Of a stretch of DNA of 64,000 bases, positions 1 to 12,860 are shown in pieces (position 1 is the first letter of the stretch; every line of letters starts with the position of its first letter). Under the pieces are notes generated by a model that was not told the origin of the DNA, ran no database searches, and worked only from the letters and a program-made list of their open reading frames with translations. Source of the stretch: Listronotus oregonensis (taxonomy: Eukaryota; Arthropoda; Insecta; Coleoptera; Curculionidae); NCBI GenBank assembly GCA_019359885.1, contig JAHBCN010003670.1, positions 97,215 to 161,214 on the forward strand, in the 5' to 3' direction. A program made the translations under genes and the position numbers.

Positions 1-312
1 ATATTTTGGGGAAAATTTTTGAAGTGTACGGAACGCGAGTGTACGAAACAAGAATAAATCGTCACTTAGGTATTTTCTAAAGGACATTAAAATCGTATTA
101 AGTTATATCTCCTCTTTTGGAGCCGAATTGAATGAATTGAACGACGCCCATTTTGGGAAATATTAGGGGTACCGTACAAGAAAAAAAAGGAATTGGTTGC
201 AGATAGCAAATTTAGATAAAAGTGAAAAAGAAAATCACCGCCGGTAGTTTTGCAAATTTACCACATTTATTCCTAACTTTGTCATTTTTGCACAGATGCG
301 ATACCGAAATTA
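1..312. other. AT-rich sequence, no feature seen
   Basis: No coding homology, terminal motif or repeat was recognised before the LINE relic begins near 313. It may belong to the 5' part of that LINE, but no reading frame supports this. Confidence 0.4.
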
Positions 313-1874
313 TGGTTCAGCTATCATTCGATCAGGTCTGGCATGGGCTTCTTAACAAACTTCCTTCTTACGGTCTTCCACCTAAGCTTTGCTCTTGGCT
401 TTCCAGTTTCCTTTCTAATCGACCTATATCAGTTAGTGTAGATCAGTCTTTTTCAAAGTGGGCGATAAGGTCCCCTTGTGGGCGCTGGAGGCCTAGAGGG
501 GGGCGGTAAGGAGCCCAGAAAAAAATTAAGGGCGCTGATGTGATTTAAGGGGCGATGAATGATTTGTAACTTCAGCTACTTCATATTTTAAAATTCACTG
601 AAATTAAAATAAAGTAATAAATTAATATTACTCAACGTTGATTATTGTTAATTTTGAATAAAAGATACTCTTTATATTGTAAAGTTGCATTATTATTGCT
701 TTCTCTGATAGGAAAAGTCTCGTTTAGATTATAGGATTAATTAAACTCCAGGCGAGACTAATATTGTTATTGAGATTTTTAAGGTGAAAAAAAATGGGGG
801 GCGCTAAAAAATAACTGATTTTTAAAGTGGGCGATAGATGAAATAAGTTTGGTAACCTCTGGTGTAGATGGTCATTCCTCCAGCTTCTACCAAATTAATG
901 CTGGGGTCCCCCAGCTGTTTCTTCTACACATTAACGATCTTCTCTCGTCCACAATTAATCCCATTCATAGTTTTGCTGAAGATAGTACCCTTCACTCTAA
1001 TATTCAATTTCTTAAGCCACCGTGTAATTTTAATTTCGAAAACAAGCGCAGGTCAATGATATCTCTTTCACAAGACCTCAAACTTATCTTGGATTGGGGC
1101 GCCAAAAATCTTGTTCAGTTTAATGCCTCGAAAACACAGTCATGTTCGCTGTCGCGAAAAAAGTCTGCAAATGCTCATCCCTTACATATGAGCGGCCAAG
1201 TTCTGCAGAACAAAGAGTTGTTTAATCTTGTCGGCGTTACTTTTGAGAATAACCTCAACTGGCACAAACACATTTTATCCATAGCTTCGGCAGCTTCAAA
1301 AAGATTGGATTCCTCTTCCGAGCCAGAAAATATTTCTCTTCTTCCAATCTGTACACTCTGTATGTATCCCAAATCAGACCCTCCTTAGAATATTGTTCTC
1401 ATGTCTGGGGAATGGCGTCCCCTACAACACTTAGCATTCTGGACTCCATTCAAAGAGGAGCCGTTCGTCTTATTAATGATCCAACGCTCACAGAAAGGCT
1501 TCCTCTTCTTGCCCACCGTCGAGCTGTAGGGGATCTGTCGCTCTTCTATAGGTATTTTCAAGGCTTCTGCTCAGAGGAATTGGCCAGTATAATTCCTTCT
1601 CTGGCAGCTCCCAACAGAACAACACGTAGTGCAACTTTTATGCATCCTTTTACAGTTCAGTTAGAGAGGCCCCGAACTTCCCGCTTTCTTCGTTTTTTCA
1701 TCCTTAGAGTGTCAAGACTATGGAACCTGCTGCCTGCAGAAGTTTTTCCTTCTCCTCCCAATCTCCAAAAATTTAAGTTCCGTGTGAACAAACTCCCTCT
1801 CACCACACTAAAGACACCCACGGTACGTTAGTACTTAGGCATCAGCCTTCGTGGACTGTCCCAAGATAAAAAAA
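313..1874 (+). pseudogene. Non-LTR retrotransposon (Jockey/CR1-like) reverse transcriptase, 3' part, interrupted
   Basis: Relic of a LINE reverse transcriptase. Piece one (313-443) carries the fingers/palm stretch with FDQVWHGLLNKLPSYGLPP and FLSNRPISV. Piece two (870-1388) resumes with SSSFYQINAGVPQ, FLLHINDLLSS and SFAEDSTLH, where the usual catalytic FADD/YADD reads FAED. Piece three (1412-1831) is the typical C-terminal tail (SIQRGAVRLI, RLWNLLPAEVFP) in another frame and ends at a stop. A short 3' UTR follows, ending in an A-rich run near 1865-1874, as expected for a LINE 3' end. About eight codons after GVPQ are missing, there is a frameshift near 1390, and a MITE splits the RT at 444-861. 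Family-level homology is clear; the exact clade is inferred from the motif style. A more decayed relative lies near 56.7 kb. Confidence 0.85.
444..861. mobile_element. hAT-type MITE inserted in the LINE, 8-bp target duplication
   Basis: The LINE frame breaks at GTGTAGAT (436-443) and resumes at an identical GTGTAGAT (862-869). The 418 bp between start with CAGTCTTTTTCAAAGTGGG and end, read on the reverse strand, with CAGAGGTTACCAAACTT. These resemble the CAG-nnnn-CAAA termini of hAT elements, and the 8-bp direct duplication is the hAT signature. Removing the insert and one duplication restores the RT frame exactly (VDGHSSS). There is no transposase, so the element is non-autonomous. GTGGGCGATA also recurs in direct orientation near both ends. 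Confidence 0.85.
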
Positions 1875-1925
1875 ATATCCTAATAACTTTTCAGCGTGGG
1901 TGTCTAGTTGACGTACCCTTAAATA

Positions 1926-2683
1926 ATAAGCAGGGTGTACAAAAAGTATGAAAACGGCCAAATATCTCGAAAACTATGTACCATGGGAAGAAATGTTAAA
2001 TAAAAAATTTGTATGAAATCAAAAGAGGCATTTTATGGTGATCTGGGGCATGACCTGGAAAGTGTTCTTGATGGATATTTAATGGATAAAATTGTTTTTT
2101 TTTTAATAGGTACGCCTAGTTTTTATTGCACAAATGGAAAGCAAAGAAAATTCTGCATTTAATAGTACAAATATAAATGAATTAAGGGTCTAAAATTAAA
2201 ATTTTTTTATTTGACGGTTAAATGTACATCTGGTTAAAAATTATTTTAACTAACCAAAAGAAAGCTAACTACCAACTAAAAGATAACTTTAAATATAGAA
2301 ATTGCAGAAACAACGAAACATCCTATAGTAACCTTGAAGTTGACTTTTAAGGGTTTTATATGTTTAGTTATCAATTTGACTTTTTATATGCGAACCCTCA
2401 GTTTTTGTTACAAAACTCGAAAACGGCAAAAAAATGCATTTAACAGTAGTAATACTAATAAGTTTGGGATCTGGCAAAAAATAACTTTATCTTAATAACT
2501 TAGGCGATAAAAACAGTTTTTTAAACATTGTACGTACCTACCTATTGTACAGGATGGGCAAAATTGGGCGTTTTACGGGCAATCTCGGAACTACTGGGGT
2601 TATTAAAAAATCATTATAGTTGTTATGTGTTTAATTTTTGAGAAACTAAAAATGGCATGGTTGAATTTTAATAACTTAATTTG
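1926..2683. repeat. Decayed CAGGGTG-type transposon fragment and AT-rich sequence
   Basis: CAGGGTGTACAAAAAG at about 1932 resembles the outer end of Tc1/IS630-type elements elsewhere in the window. Phrases such as 'aatatctcgaaaactatg' are typical of their non-coding parts. No matching right end or transposase was found, so the right limit is arbitrary. Confidence 0.35.
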
Positions 2684-4120
2684 TTTAAGAGATACAGGGA
2701 AAAATTAAAAAAATGTCGTTTTTGCTAAAGTTATGTTGGCATTTCATGAAATAATACAAACATTTTTTTGTACTTAACATAAATCATTTTGATTTAATTT
2801 AAAAAATCTAGCCTGGTCTTTTGTTAAACTACAGTGGTCAAGTTTTTATTTTTTAAATTTAATCTAGCTTTTAGAATCATATAAAGTCTTTTTTAGAATT
2901 TATAGATAAATTCCGAATCCTCGCTTATAAACCGGGTTATTTTATTTAGAAATAAAATTTACACTTAAGTGCATTAAAATAAATTAATTAATAATAAAAA
3001 AGGAATAAAGACGGTATAAGAGTCACCCGATATAACTATACGCCTATTATTATTTTTCAAATAAACATTTATCCAGCCCAATATAGTCATCCTGTAAATT
3101 AAAAAACTAATTGACCATAATAATTCGTGCCTATACACCTACGTGTGTGATCAATTAATAGACCAATGTCACCTCCAAATGAATTATTTACGCTGAGTTT
3201 CGTATTAACACGCATTATTGACATTAAAAACAAATCATTGGAATTAAAAATAAACTGGAATTGAATTGTTTCAAAATTGTGAAAAATAACAAAAAAGAAT
3301 GTTATGTTTAATTTAAATTCGTTTATTTGAAGGATCCACTTATATTCAAATATTATATGTACGTACCGTACGTTTTCTTTTAATCCTCCATTGCCTATTT
3401 TAAATTTGCCTCTGACATAGGCTATTTAACGAGTTTTAAAAATTATTATTTTTACCACGCTTTTATTAGCTTCACCTGTATGTATTTATGTAACGGAATC
3501 TATCAAGTTAATTTTCACCAATTTCACAAAGTCTGATTAACTTGTATAGGGGTCAAGAGCCGATGACAATACAAATATTTCATAACTTAGTTTTAATGCC
3601 GTGACTAGGATCAACAAAATAAAAAAAAAGCAACGTCGCAAATTGACAATACTTGCGCGTTCGCCAATTTTGATGTTGTTTTGGGACTAAAAAATAAGAA
3701 AATAAATTGTAGTTTAAAAAAAAACAACGAAAAATACGCTTTTATAACAAACGGACCTAAAAAGTAAAATACAATTTAATCATATACTCCAATCATTATA
3801 ATTTTTTGTTTTTGTAATTAATGTTAACAGATATCTCACTGCGCCATGACTTCCAGAATAACCTGTAGATTACTAAAATCAAAAATGCAACCAATTTTTT
3901 TTCAGGTAATTTTTAAAAATAGTATTTATTAAAAGAGGGCCTTTTTTTTTTTTAATATAACAAATAATATCACTTTACCCATAAAAGACCGTTTGTGGAG
4001 AATTCAAAACCTTACAAAATGGTTGTTAAAAAATCCCGATCTGAGCATTTTTCACCGAGAAAAGCCGGAAAAACGCTTAAAACAGACCTTTTTTCAAAAA
4101 TTCGTACCTCCGTTAATTTG

Positions 4121-4173
4121 CACCCGGCAGCGAAGGAGATGCGAGAGACGGGCTGCGTATTCGCTGCTGGGTG
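4121..4173. repeat. GC-rich hairpin in the loop of repeat X, copy 1
   Basis: A 14-bp stem pairs CACCCGGCAGCGAA (4121-4134) with TTCGCTGCTGGGTG (4160-4173), with one G-T mismatch. It sits in an unusually GC-rich patch that continues to about 4215. The equivalent hairpin in copy 2 (10743-10795) is perfect. Confidence 0.75.
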
Positions 4174-5310
4174 CCCCCTCCACGGTCGACACAGTACGTC
4201 TTGGTCGCGAATTTTCGCTCGACGCGCTAGGTTTACAAGTATTTTTAACAATGTTCTCCAAACTTATATGAAAATTTGTACAATTTGTAACTTTAAATCT
4301 CAACTTTGAAAAGCCGTTTTAAAAATTCAAATCGGTCCATTTGCCTAATATTCACGGCACTTGCAAAATAAGGACCTAATTTGTTTATAGTGCGATTGAA
4401 TAAAAACTATTAATGCGACAATTTTCATCTTTCGGCAGCTTAAAGTATATGGTATTGACTATCATTTCCCAAAAAATCAGCTCTAAATATTGAAAATTAA
4501 CGGAGATACAAGTTTTTCAAAAAATGTATGTTTTAAGCGTTTTTCCGGCTGTTCTCGGTGAAAAATGATCGGTTAAGGATTTTTCGAAAACCATTTTGTA
4601 GGTGTTTGTATTAGTAAAGTGATATAGCCAGTACTTTTTGTTTGATAAAAAAAACAAAAAAAGGCCCTTTTCTTAATAATTATTGTTTTAAAAAATTACA
4701 TAAAAAAAATGAATTTTTAATATTAGTAATCTACAGGTTATTTCGGAAGTTATGGCTCAGTCAGATATCTGTTAACATTAGTTACAAAAATTACCTTTTT
4801 TTGCTATGATAATTGAACTACATAGTAAAAAGCGTGGGATGCAATTTACTATACTGTCATAATAACTCTAATTTTTTACTATAATTAAATTATTGCTTAC
4901 TTTTACGTTCGATTGGCTATAAAAGCGTGTTTTTTTAGTATTATTTTCAACTATAATTTATTTAAGATCGAGTATGATTAAACTAACTTATTTTACATGT
5001 CACTATCTCTGCTTTACTGTATGCAATTTTCATGATTTGTTGTCCATTTCCTTTTGGAATCCTACTGAGAAGTAAATATTCTAGAATGACATATTTCTGT
5101 ATGGGATGTAACACGATGGGGGCAGTAAATCGCTAGAAATTATTATCTTTGAAATTTTATGCAAAAGTTTGTTAGCAGATCATATTTTTTTAAATATTGG
5201 CGATTTTAGCTAAAATTTGGTTTGCTTAACCAATCAATAATAAGTATTAACTTTGCTGTGGCAAATGTAAGGACAACTTTATGTGTTCAATTAGTAAAAA
5301 AAAATTCAAA

Positions 5311-5419
5311 CGTTCTTTGTAAGGTCAAATTGTTCCTAAGAAGACCAAACAATAAAAATACTTATTTGTATTTTTATTGTTCGGCCTTCTTGGGAACATT
5401 TTGATCTTACAAAGAACGG
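5311..5419. repeat. Hairpin, about 50-bp arms with very short loop
   Basis: CGTTCTTTGTAAGGTCAAA with the following bases on the left pairs with TTTTGATCTTACAAAGAACG on the right. The arms meet around 'cttatttg', giving a cruciform-capable palindrome with few mismatches. The right arm and its flank recur once at about 12890-12985, in the tail of repeat X copy 2. Confidence 0.8.
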
Positions 5420-5497
5420 AACCATAAGAAGGATATTTTGGTCGATTTAATATTTTCATTATTTCGTCATAAAAGCTATTAAATATTTATTCGTTAC

Positions 5498-6006
<509 letters not shown>

Positions 6007-6312
6007 CAGGGTGTCCGGAAAGAGAGGGCCAATCCGCCGGTCACATATAGGGTGGACCAAAATAATGCGACTTTCGTTATGCCATTTTTTAATTGGGCGC
6101 TCGGTATTCAATATACAGGGCGTCAAAATGAGAAATATAAAATCGTTTTTTTGAAGTAAGTCGAGTGTTTTATAAGATATTAAATTAAAATTTGGTGTGA
6201 GGGGGTTTTTGAACGAGAAATTGAAATCCGTTCACGGATTTGCTATACCTGCAGAGAGCGCCACCTGCAGTATATTGCATGTGTTAAAAATACCAAAACT
6301 TTTTGTACCCTG
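6007..6312. mobile_element. Short CAGGGTG-ended MITE (Tc1/mariner-like), TA target site
   Basis: Starts CAGGGTGTCC after TA (6005-6006) and ends GTACCCTG before TA (6313-6314), 306 bp in all. The terminal sequence and TA duplication match the larger foldback elements at 26802 and 49398. No transposase is present. An internal 'cagggcgtcaaaatg' near 6116 suggests internal rearrangement or nesting. Confidence 0.65.
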
Positions 6313-6314
6313 TA

Positions 6315-7011
6315 TAATAAAGTTCTAGTAAAAATTCTAATTATCCAATCTTTTCTTGTAAAAAAAGTATTCTTAGTAAATGTCGGCCCGAGAATCCGTT
6401 TATTAGATATCTTAATTTTAACATCTAGATACATTTTAACAAGTTAACAAAATAAACGTAAATTATTTTTTCTAAATTAATGCTAAATTACTTATTATAA
6501 TAAAAATCATAGAATAATGACCCTAAATTATTTGTCTTGACCTCCATTCATTTGTATACACATACTACCACTACAGAGAAAACACAACGCGAAAACAACA
6601 ACACGATATGCAAGACATCAAATAAAAATAAAAGTTATTTAACTCTAGAAAACTAGTCACTAATGTATTGTTAAATTGTATAAAAGAATCGGATCGTTCG
6701 AATTCCCAATAATAAAAATTAATAATAATTTTTGTTGTATAATTCCCGCATTTCTTGTTATGTGTCCATATCATAAAATAAAAAATATAATTTAAAAAAT
6801 CATAGTTAACATCGTGTATATTATCAACTATAAATATATTTTTAAATTAAATTTTAATTATTCATAGCAAAAATATACATAGTTTAAATTTTATCATTAT
6901 AGAGCAAAAATAATAATTGTCATTATTAGAACGAATCTGGCCTATTTCCCACCGAAATAATTCTAATCATTGTTACCACTGTTATAGCTTTGGCAACAGT
7001 GTTCATTTATA
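6315..7011. other. AT-rich sequence, nothing recognised
   Basis: Only short ORFs without family resemblance on either strand. No repeats shared with other parts of the window were noticed. Confidence 0.4.
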
Positions 7012-7014
7012 CAG

Positions 7015-7455
7015 CAGGGTGTGTACGTATTTTCTCTTGATGGACCTCCGCTCTAGTAAGCGAGCGTCCAAACCTATTATCAAAAATTGAGCATTGTTTT
7101 GTGTGTCTATAGTGAAAACTATAATTGTTTCTTTATTAAAGAAAATCTAAGGCTTTGAAAAATATTTGGTTTCAACCTGAAATGCTCTCCAGCTGCAATG
7201 ATTCTTTCTTTTAAATGATTCTCGTGTAAAATCGGAACCATATACACAAAGTATTTCATACATCCCCAGACTGAAAAATCCAAAGGTGTAAGGTCGGGCG
7301 AACGGGGTGGCCACGGAACAGGAGCATCTCGACCCCGACCAATCCAGCGATTAGGACATACTTGATGTAAATAGTTCAACATTTATAGCAAAATGAGCCG
7401 GAGCACCGTCGAGTTGAAATCAAAGATTTTGTCTTAAATTTAGAGGCAAATCATC
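7015..7455 (-). pseudogene. Tc1/mariner-IS630-type transposase, C-terminal fragment
   Basis: The minus strand encodes the end of a DDE transposase: a DGAPAHF block (second catalytic Asp) near 7390-7420 in a shifted frame, then NRWIGRG, PWPPRSPDLTPLDFSVWG (third acidic residue region) and KERIIAA, stopping at 7119. The order matches insect IS630-superfamily transposases. Beyond the stop, 7015-7118 leads to a CAGGGTGTGTACG terminus, the outer end of the element. The N-terminal part and first Asp are lost in the N gap. One frameshift is visible. Confidence 0.85.
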
Positions 7456-7472
7456 NNNNNNNNNNNNNNNNN
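7456..7472. other. Assembly gap (17 N)
   Basis: Unknown bases between the transposase relic and the tandem repeat. Gap size is probably arbitrary, and repeat collapse is likely. Confidence 1.
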
Positions 7473-7648
7473 TGACGTAAGACCCTGATGGTATGGTACA
7501 GTGGAAAAATCAATATTCAAGAAAATACACGTGACGTAAGACCCTGATGATATGGTAGCGGGAAAGAATTTAATTTAAGAAAATACCCGTGACATAAGAC
7601 CCTGATGGCATGGGAGCGTGGGAAAAATTCCACGAACAAAAGCGGCTT
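7473..7648. repeat. Minisatellite, about 58-bp unit, three copies
   Basis: Units start TGACGTAAGACCCTGATGG at 7473 (59 bp), TGACGTAAGACCCTGATGA at 7532 (58 bp) and TGACATAAGACCCTGATGG at 7590. The array abuts the N gap, so its true length may be larger. Confidence 0.9.
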
Positions 7649-7727
7649 TTAACAAAGGGTTGGCGGCTTTTATCAAAGGAAAGCGGCTTGTATCAAAGGG
7701 TTGGCGGCTTTTATCAAAGGAAAAAAA
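7641..7727. repeat. Minisatellite, about 20-bp unit, four copies
   Basis: GCGGCTTTTAACAAAGGGTT, GCGGCTTTTATCAAAGGAAA, GCGGCTTGTATCAAAGGGTT and GCGGCTTTTATCAAAGGAAA form two 41-bp higher-order units. It directly continues the 58-bp array. Short ORFs across it are by-products. Confidence 0.9.
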
Positions 7728-7804
7728 GTTCCCAGGCTCATACGACCCAATACCTACTGATATTCTTCTTATTTATGGCGAATCTCTGGAAAGAGCAGTT
7801 TTCC

Positions 7805-9275
7805 GATCGTAATTCACCACCTTATTTACACTTACGTTGGTCTATTCAATAATCCAAAAATAAAAATATTAAAGTTTATGTTGATGAAAATGGAACCATG
7901 AATACCTATGTCCGCACTGCTTTTGTTCGTCGAGATAAGTAAATATGGTGACATTTTGCACGAGAATGCAAGAAAATAATAATAATAAAAAAAAGTCATT
8001 GAAATGTCAAGTATACAAATATCTCTATAAATATAACTAATGAAGGCCACTTAATTATTGCAACTAGTTTTTGAATATTTACAACCAAAATTCAGGTTTT
8101 GGTCATAAGATTATTTTCTCGGGCAAATTCAGATTTACAAATATAGGAATGTTTAATAGAATAGTACTTATTACTGGACTAAATAAATTCAGTGCATAGT
8201 AAGAAAAAGTGCTTTCTAAAAACGTTTGCGACTGAAAATTTTGCTAGTTATATTAGCACTTAACAGCATTGGACCAATTTTCTTTTATAAACCACTAAAA
8301 TGTACTTAAAATTACTTTGGAACCAAATAGAATATTACTTAAATAATTTAAAACATACCCCAAATCTATTATTTTAACAAGATGGCGCCCTTGTTCCTTA
8401 TTTGATCATTATCACAAATTATCCAAACCATAATATGGTAAGAATTTATTAGGAACCAGTAGATCAATTCGACCGGCTGCACGAATCTAAGATGATCGAC
8501 TTTTTTTTATACGGGGTTAGAAAAAAATATATGCAACTTCTTCACCATCACTACCATTCTTTACAAAAAAAAGGCTTTTGGTAGCATTTTAAAAGCATCT
8601 AAGAATCCTGGTACCGAAAAAGTTAGGAGAATCGGATTGTTTAACCTACCAACATATAAAAGTTTTAATAAAATGATCTATTTTATCTTGTTAAAATGCC
8701 AAATATCGTTTTATTTAAGATATTAAATATTCAGTTTTTACTGAAAATAGGTGTCCCTAGGTTTTTATTTTCCAGATAATTATACAAATACATTTTAAAA
8801 TATTTTCATATTACATCACAACTTTAAGAAAGCATTTTAAGTTGTCTTCATTTTTAAGTTGCTCGGATGTTATATACTGTAAAGAGAGTAATTAAAATAA
8901 TGCTTTTAAAATAAATAAAAATAAAAAAGAAAGTAAAGAAATATCGACATCCCCAGCAAGCCTATTGGAAAAAACCAACAATAACCTGCAAGAAAAAGAA
9001 AACTTTTCTTTATTAAAGTGATCATCATTAGACGGTAATATCTAGATATGAGCAATAAAAAGTTTTCTTATAAAATTTAGGATTTTAAAAGTTTATTTAG
9101 AGTTATTTTTCGGAGCTAAAGGAAATTCGCATTTTTTTTTAAATTTGAAAATTCATTGGTAATAAAACATATATTTCTTTTTCAATACCACTAAGGCTAA
9201 AATATTCCTTGCGATGATATTTTTTTTTTGAATAAGATGTAACATCATCTTAAAATAGTTTGTTATAATACTAAA
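7805..9275. repeat. Long dispersed repeat Y, copy 1
   Basis: Repeated in the same orientation at about 20965-22963. Shared landmarks include 'ttatttacacttacgttgg', 'gttcgtcgagata', 'ttaattattgcaact', 'cattggaccaattttc' and 'aacaagatggcgcc'. Here it runs directly into repeat X copy 2; copy 2 of Y does not. No coding capacity was seen. Confidence 0.75.
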
Positions 9276-10742
9276 ACAGGAGATACAGGAAAAAATTGAA
9301 AAATTGCGTTTCTGTTAAAGCTATGTTGAAATGAAATAAATACGAACATTTTTCTATACTTAACATAAATCAATTTAATTTAATTAAAAAAGAACAAGCC
9401 TTGTCTTTTGTCAAACTACAGTGGTCCAGTTTCCAAAGCTGAGCTAAATGCATATTTTTGTTATGACTTTTACAGTATTCACATTTTCATTTTTTTAAAT
9501 TTAATCTAGCTTTTAGAATCATATAACGTCTCTTTTAGTTTTTATAGAATCTCCGCTTATAAACCGGGTTATTTTATTAAGAAATAAAATGTACACTTAG
9601 GTGCATTAAAATAAATTAATAAATAACAAAAAAAAGAAATAAAGTCGGTATAAGACTCACCCGATATAACTATTCGCCTATTATTGTTTTTCAAATATAA
9701 TATCCAGCCCAATATAGTCATCCTGTAAATTAAAAGACTAATTGACCATAATAATTCGTGCCTATACACCTACGTGTGTGATCAATTAATAGACCAATGT
9801 CACCTCCAAATAAATTATTTACGCTGAGTTTCGTATTCCCAATTGACATTAAAAAAAATCATTGGAATTAAAAATAAACTGAAAATTGTTGTTTCAAAAT
9901 TTGAAAAATAACAAAAAAGAAGGTGTTTAATTTAAATTTTTTATTTGAAGGATCCACTTATATTCAAATATTATATTCGTACCATTTTCTTTTAATCCTC
10001 CATTGCCTATTTTAAATTTACCTTGACATAGGGTATTTAACGAGTTTTAAAAATTATTTTTTTCCACCTTTTTTGCTTCACCTTATGTATTTATGTAAGG
10101 AATCTATCAATTAATTTTCCCAATTTACAAAGTCTGATTAACTTGTATAGGGGTCAAGAGCCGATGACAATATAAATATTTCATAACTTAGTTTTAATGC
10201 CGTGACTAGGATCAACAAAATAAAAAAAAATAAAATAGCATCGTCGCAAATTGACAACACTTGCCCGTTCGCCAATTTTGATGTTGTTTTGTGACTAAAA
10301 AATAAGAAAATAAATTGTAGATTAAAAAAAAACAAAAAAATATGCTTTTATAACAAACCGACCTAAAAAGTAAAAAATAATTCAATCATATAGTCCAATC
10401 ATTATATTTTTTTTTTTTTAATTAATGTTTACAGATATCTCACTTCTCCATGACTTCCAGAATAACCTGTAAATTACTAAAATAAAAAATCCAATCAATT
10501 TCTTCTTTAGGTAATTTTTTAAAAAAGTTATTATTACAAAAAGGCCTTTGTATCGTTTTTTTTTTAAATATAACAAAAAGTACCCCCCATATCACTTTAC
10601 TCATAAAAGATCGTTTGTAAAGAATTCAAAAACTCACAAAATGGTTGTTGAAAAATCCCGATCTGACCATTTTTCACCGAGAAAAGCCAGAAAAACGCTT
10701 AGAACAGGCCTTTTTTTTTAAATTTGTGTCTCCGTTACTTTG

Positions 10743-10795
10743 CACCCAGCAGCGAAAGAGAAGCGAGAGACGGGCTGCGTATTCGCTGCTGGGTG
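10743..10795. repeat. GC-rich hairpin in the loop of repeat X, copy 2
   Basis: Perfect 14-bp stem, CACCCAGCAGCGAA against TTCGCTGCTGGGTG. The sequence from GAGACGGGCTGCG through CTCCACGGTCGAC is identical to copy 1, although the AT-rich flanks differ. Confidence 0.8.
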
Positions 10796-12034
10796 CCCCC
10801 TCCACGGTCGACTCAGTACGTCTTAAGTCGCGAATTTCCGCTGGACGCGCTAGGTTCATAAGTATTTTTAATCATGTTTTCCAAACCTATATGAAAATGA
10901 GAGATATATATAATATATAATTTTTAACTTTAAATCTCAACTTTAAAAAGCCGTTTTAAAAATTTAAATCGGACCATTTGCCTAATATTTACGGCGCTTG
11001 CAAGATAAGGGCCTAATTTGTTTATGGTGCTATTGAATAAAAACTATTAATGCGACAATGTTCATCGTTCGGCAGCTAAAAGTATATGTTATTGAATATC
11101 ATTTCCCAAAAAAATCAGCTCTTAATATTAAAAAGTAACGGAGATACAAATTTTTGAAAAAAAGGTCTGTTTTAAGCGTTTTTCCGGCTTTTCTCGGTGA
11201 AAAATGGTCGGATCTGAATTTTTCAAAAACCATTTCGTAGGTTTTTGAATTCTCTTCAAAGGGTCTTGTATGAGTAAAGTGATATAGCCAGTACTTTTTG
11301 TTTTATTAATAAAAAACGAAAAAAAGGCCCATTTTTAAAAATTATTGTTTTAAAAAATTACGTAAAAAAAAATTTTGGATTTTTGATTTTACTAATCTAC
11401 GGGTTATTCCGGAAGTCATGACGCAGTCAGATATCTGGTAACATTAATGAAAAAAAACCTACAGAATCCCGATCTCACCATTTTTCACCGATAAATCCGG
11501 AAAAACGTTTAAAACAAACCTTTTGCTATAATGATTTGACTACATAGTAAAAAAGCGTGTTATGCAATTTACTATATTGTCATAATAACTCTAATTTTTT
11601 ACTATAATTAAATTATTGCTTACTTTTACGTTTTATTGACTATAAAAACGTGTTTTTTAAGTTTTTTTTTTAACTGTATTTTATTTAAGATCGACTATGA
11701 TTAAACTAACTTATTTCACATGTCTACTATTTCCGCTTTAATGTATGCAAATTTCATGATTTGTTTATCCTTTCCATTTAGAATCCTACTAGGAAGTAAA
11801 TATTCTAGGATGACATATTTCTGTACGGGATGTAACACGATGGAGACAGAATCTAGTTGTCCTTTGCCGAATAAGTAAAATCGCTAGAAATTAATATCTT
11901 TAAAATTTTATGCAAAGGTTTGTAAGCTGATCATATTTTTTAGATATTGGCGACTTTAGCTAAACTTTGGTTTGCTTAACCAATCAATAATAAGTATTAA
12001 CTTTGCTGTGGCAAATGTAAGAACAACTTTATGT

Positions 12035-12860
12035 TTAAAATGGACGATCAATAATATTTAAAACAATAAAAAAATTTTACGAAAAAACAAAACAAAATAT
12101 TTCAACAAAGTTTGTTCTACCAGGAAAGCATTTCACCAGCCGCTATTATAAGAAAACCTAACCAAATGATGTTCGTATTCTTTATTAAATACACCCCATC
12201 TAGATTCGCATCTCCATTTTAAAATTAAAACACCTTATTTTTACAGTGTTTGGTCTTTTAGTAGATAATTAAGCCACCCGGCTGTTTTAGTTAAAACTTC
12301 AACTGACGCTTTTTACAACTTAGCGGGGCATCAAACATAAGATGGGTGGACCACTGATCAAATTCAAGAACACATACGTGGCGGCGAGTCATTCGCGCTG
12401 CTAATTTGTCAATACGGCCCCTCGCTTTGTCGACTGCGGACGTCGTGGTTATAATTTTTATACGCGCTCACAGAAAAACGTAAGTTTTTAAGTAAATAAA
12501 GTATTATTTTTTTATTTTTTTCTCTGAAATGATATACCTATAAAGATTTGCTATGGTACTAAGGAAAAAAATACTTTTTTGATATTGTAGTTAAAAGAAC
12601 GGCAGTGTTTCTAGGAAAGCCAATGGTTCCTTGCAAGGCCTATCAAGAAATTTACAATGGGCCTTGCTAGGACACAATGGCCTGATTAGAAAATCCAGAA
12701 TTTCCAAGAATATTAAAATTTGGTTTTTAGTTATAAATACGTATCGAGAGAAGTAAAATAATGCATATTATTATGTTCTTAATAATCTTACTTAAAATCC
12801 AACTTTTAATAATTTTATTTAAAGTTTTGTTAAATAAGACAATTGTTGTCATCAATAATA
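12035..12860. other. Segment unique to repeat X copy 2, with a CpG-containing patch
   Basis: About 12300-12480 is clearly less AT-rich than its surroundings, with several CpGs, and is followed by 'aaaacgtaagttttt', which fits a splice donor. No protein homology was recognised. It could be a promoter or non-coding first exon, or simply the end of an unknown transposon. Confidence 0.35.

Larger units (their letters stand above)
2684..5497. repeat. Long dispersed repeat X, copy 1, with foldback core
   Basis: This stretch is repeated in the same orientation at about 9283-12990, with point changes and small indels. Shared landmarks include 'cccgatataactat', 'cctatacacctacgtgtgtg' and 'ttatattcaaatattat'. 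The core is a foldback: about 3690-4120 is the reverse complement of about 4490-4985, with 'acagatatctcactgcgcc' facing 'ctcagtcagatatctgtt'. No coding capacity is credible; short ORFs at 3993-4309 lie in the arms and loop. It looks like a non-autonomous DNA element of unknown superfamily, or a segmental copy carrying one. Confidence 0.8.

Noticed and set aside
3993..4309. Overlapping ORFs in three frames
   Set aside because: They lie in the arms and loop of the repeat X foldback, recur frame-shifted in copy 2, and match no family.
7610..7852. ORFs with repeated KG/SK words
   Set aside because: Translation of the 20-bp minisatellite.
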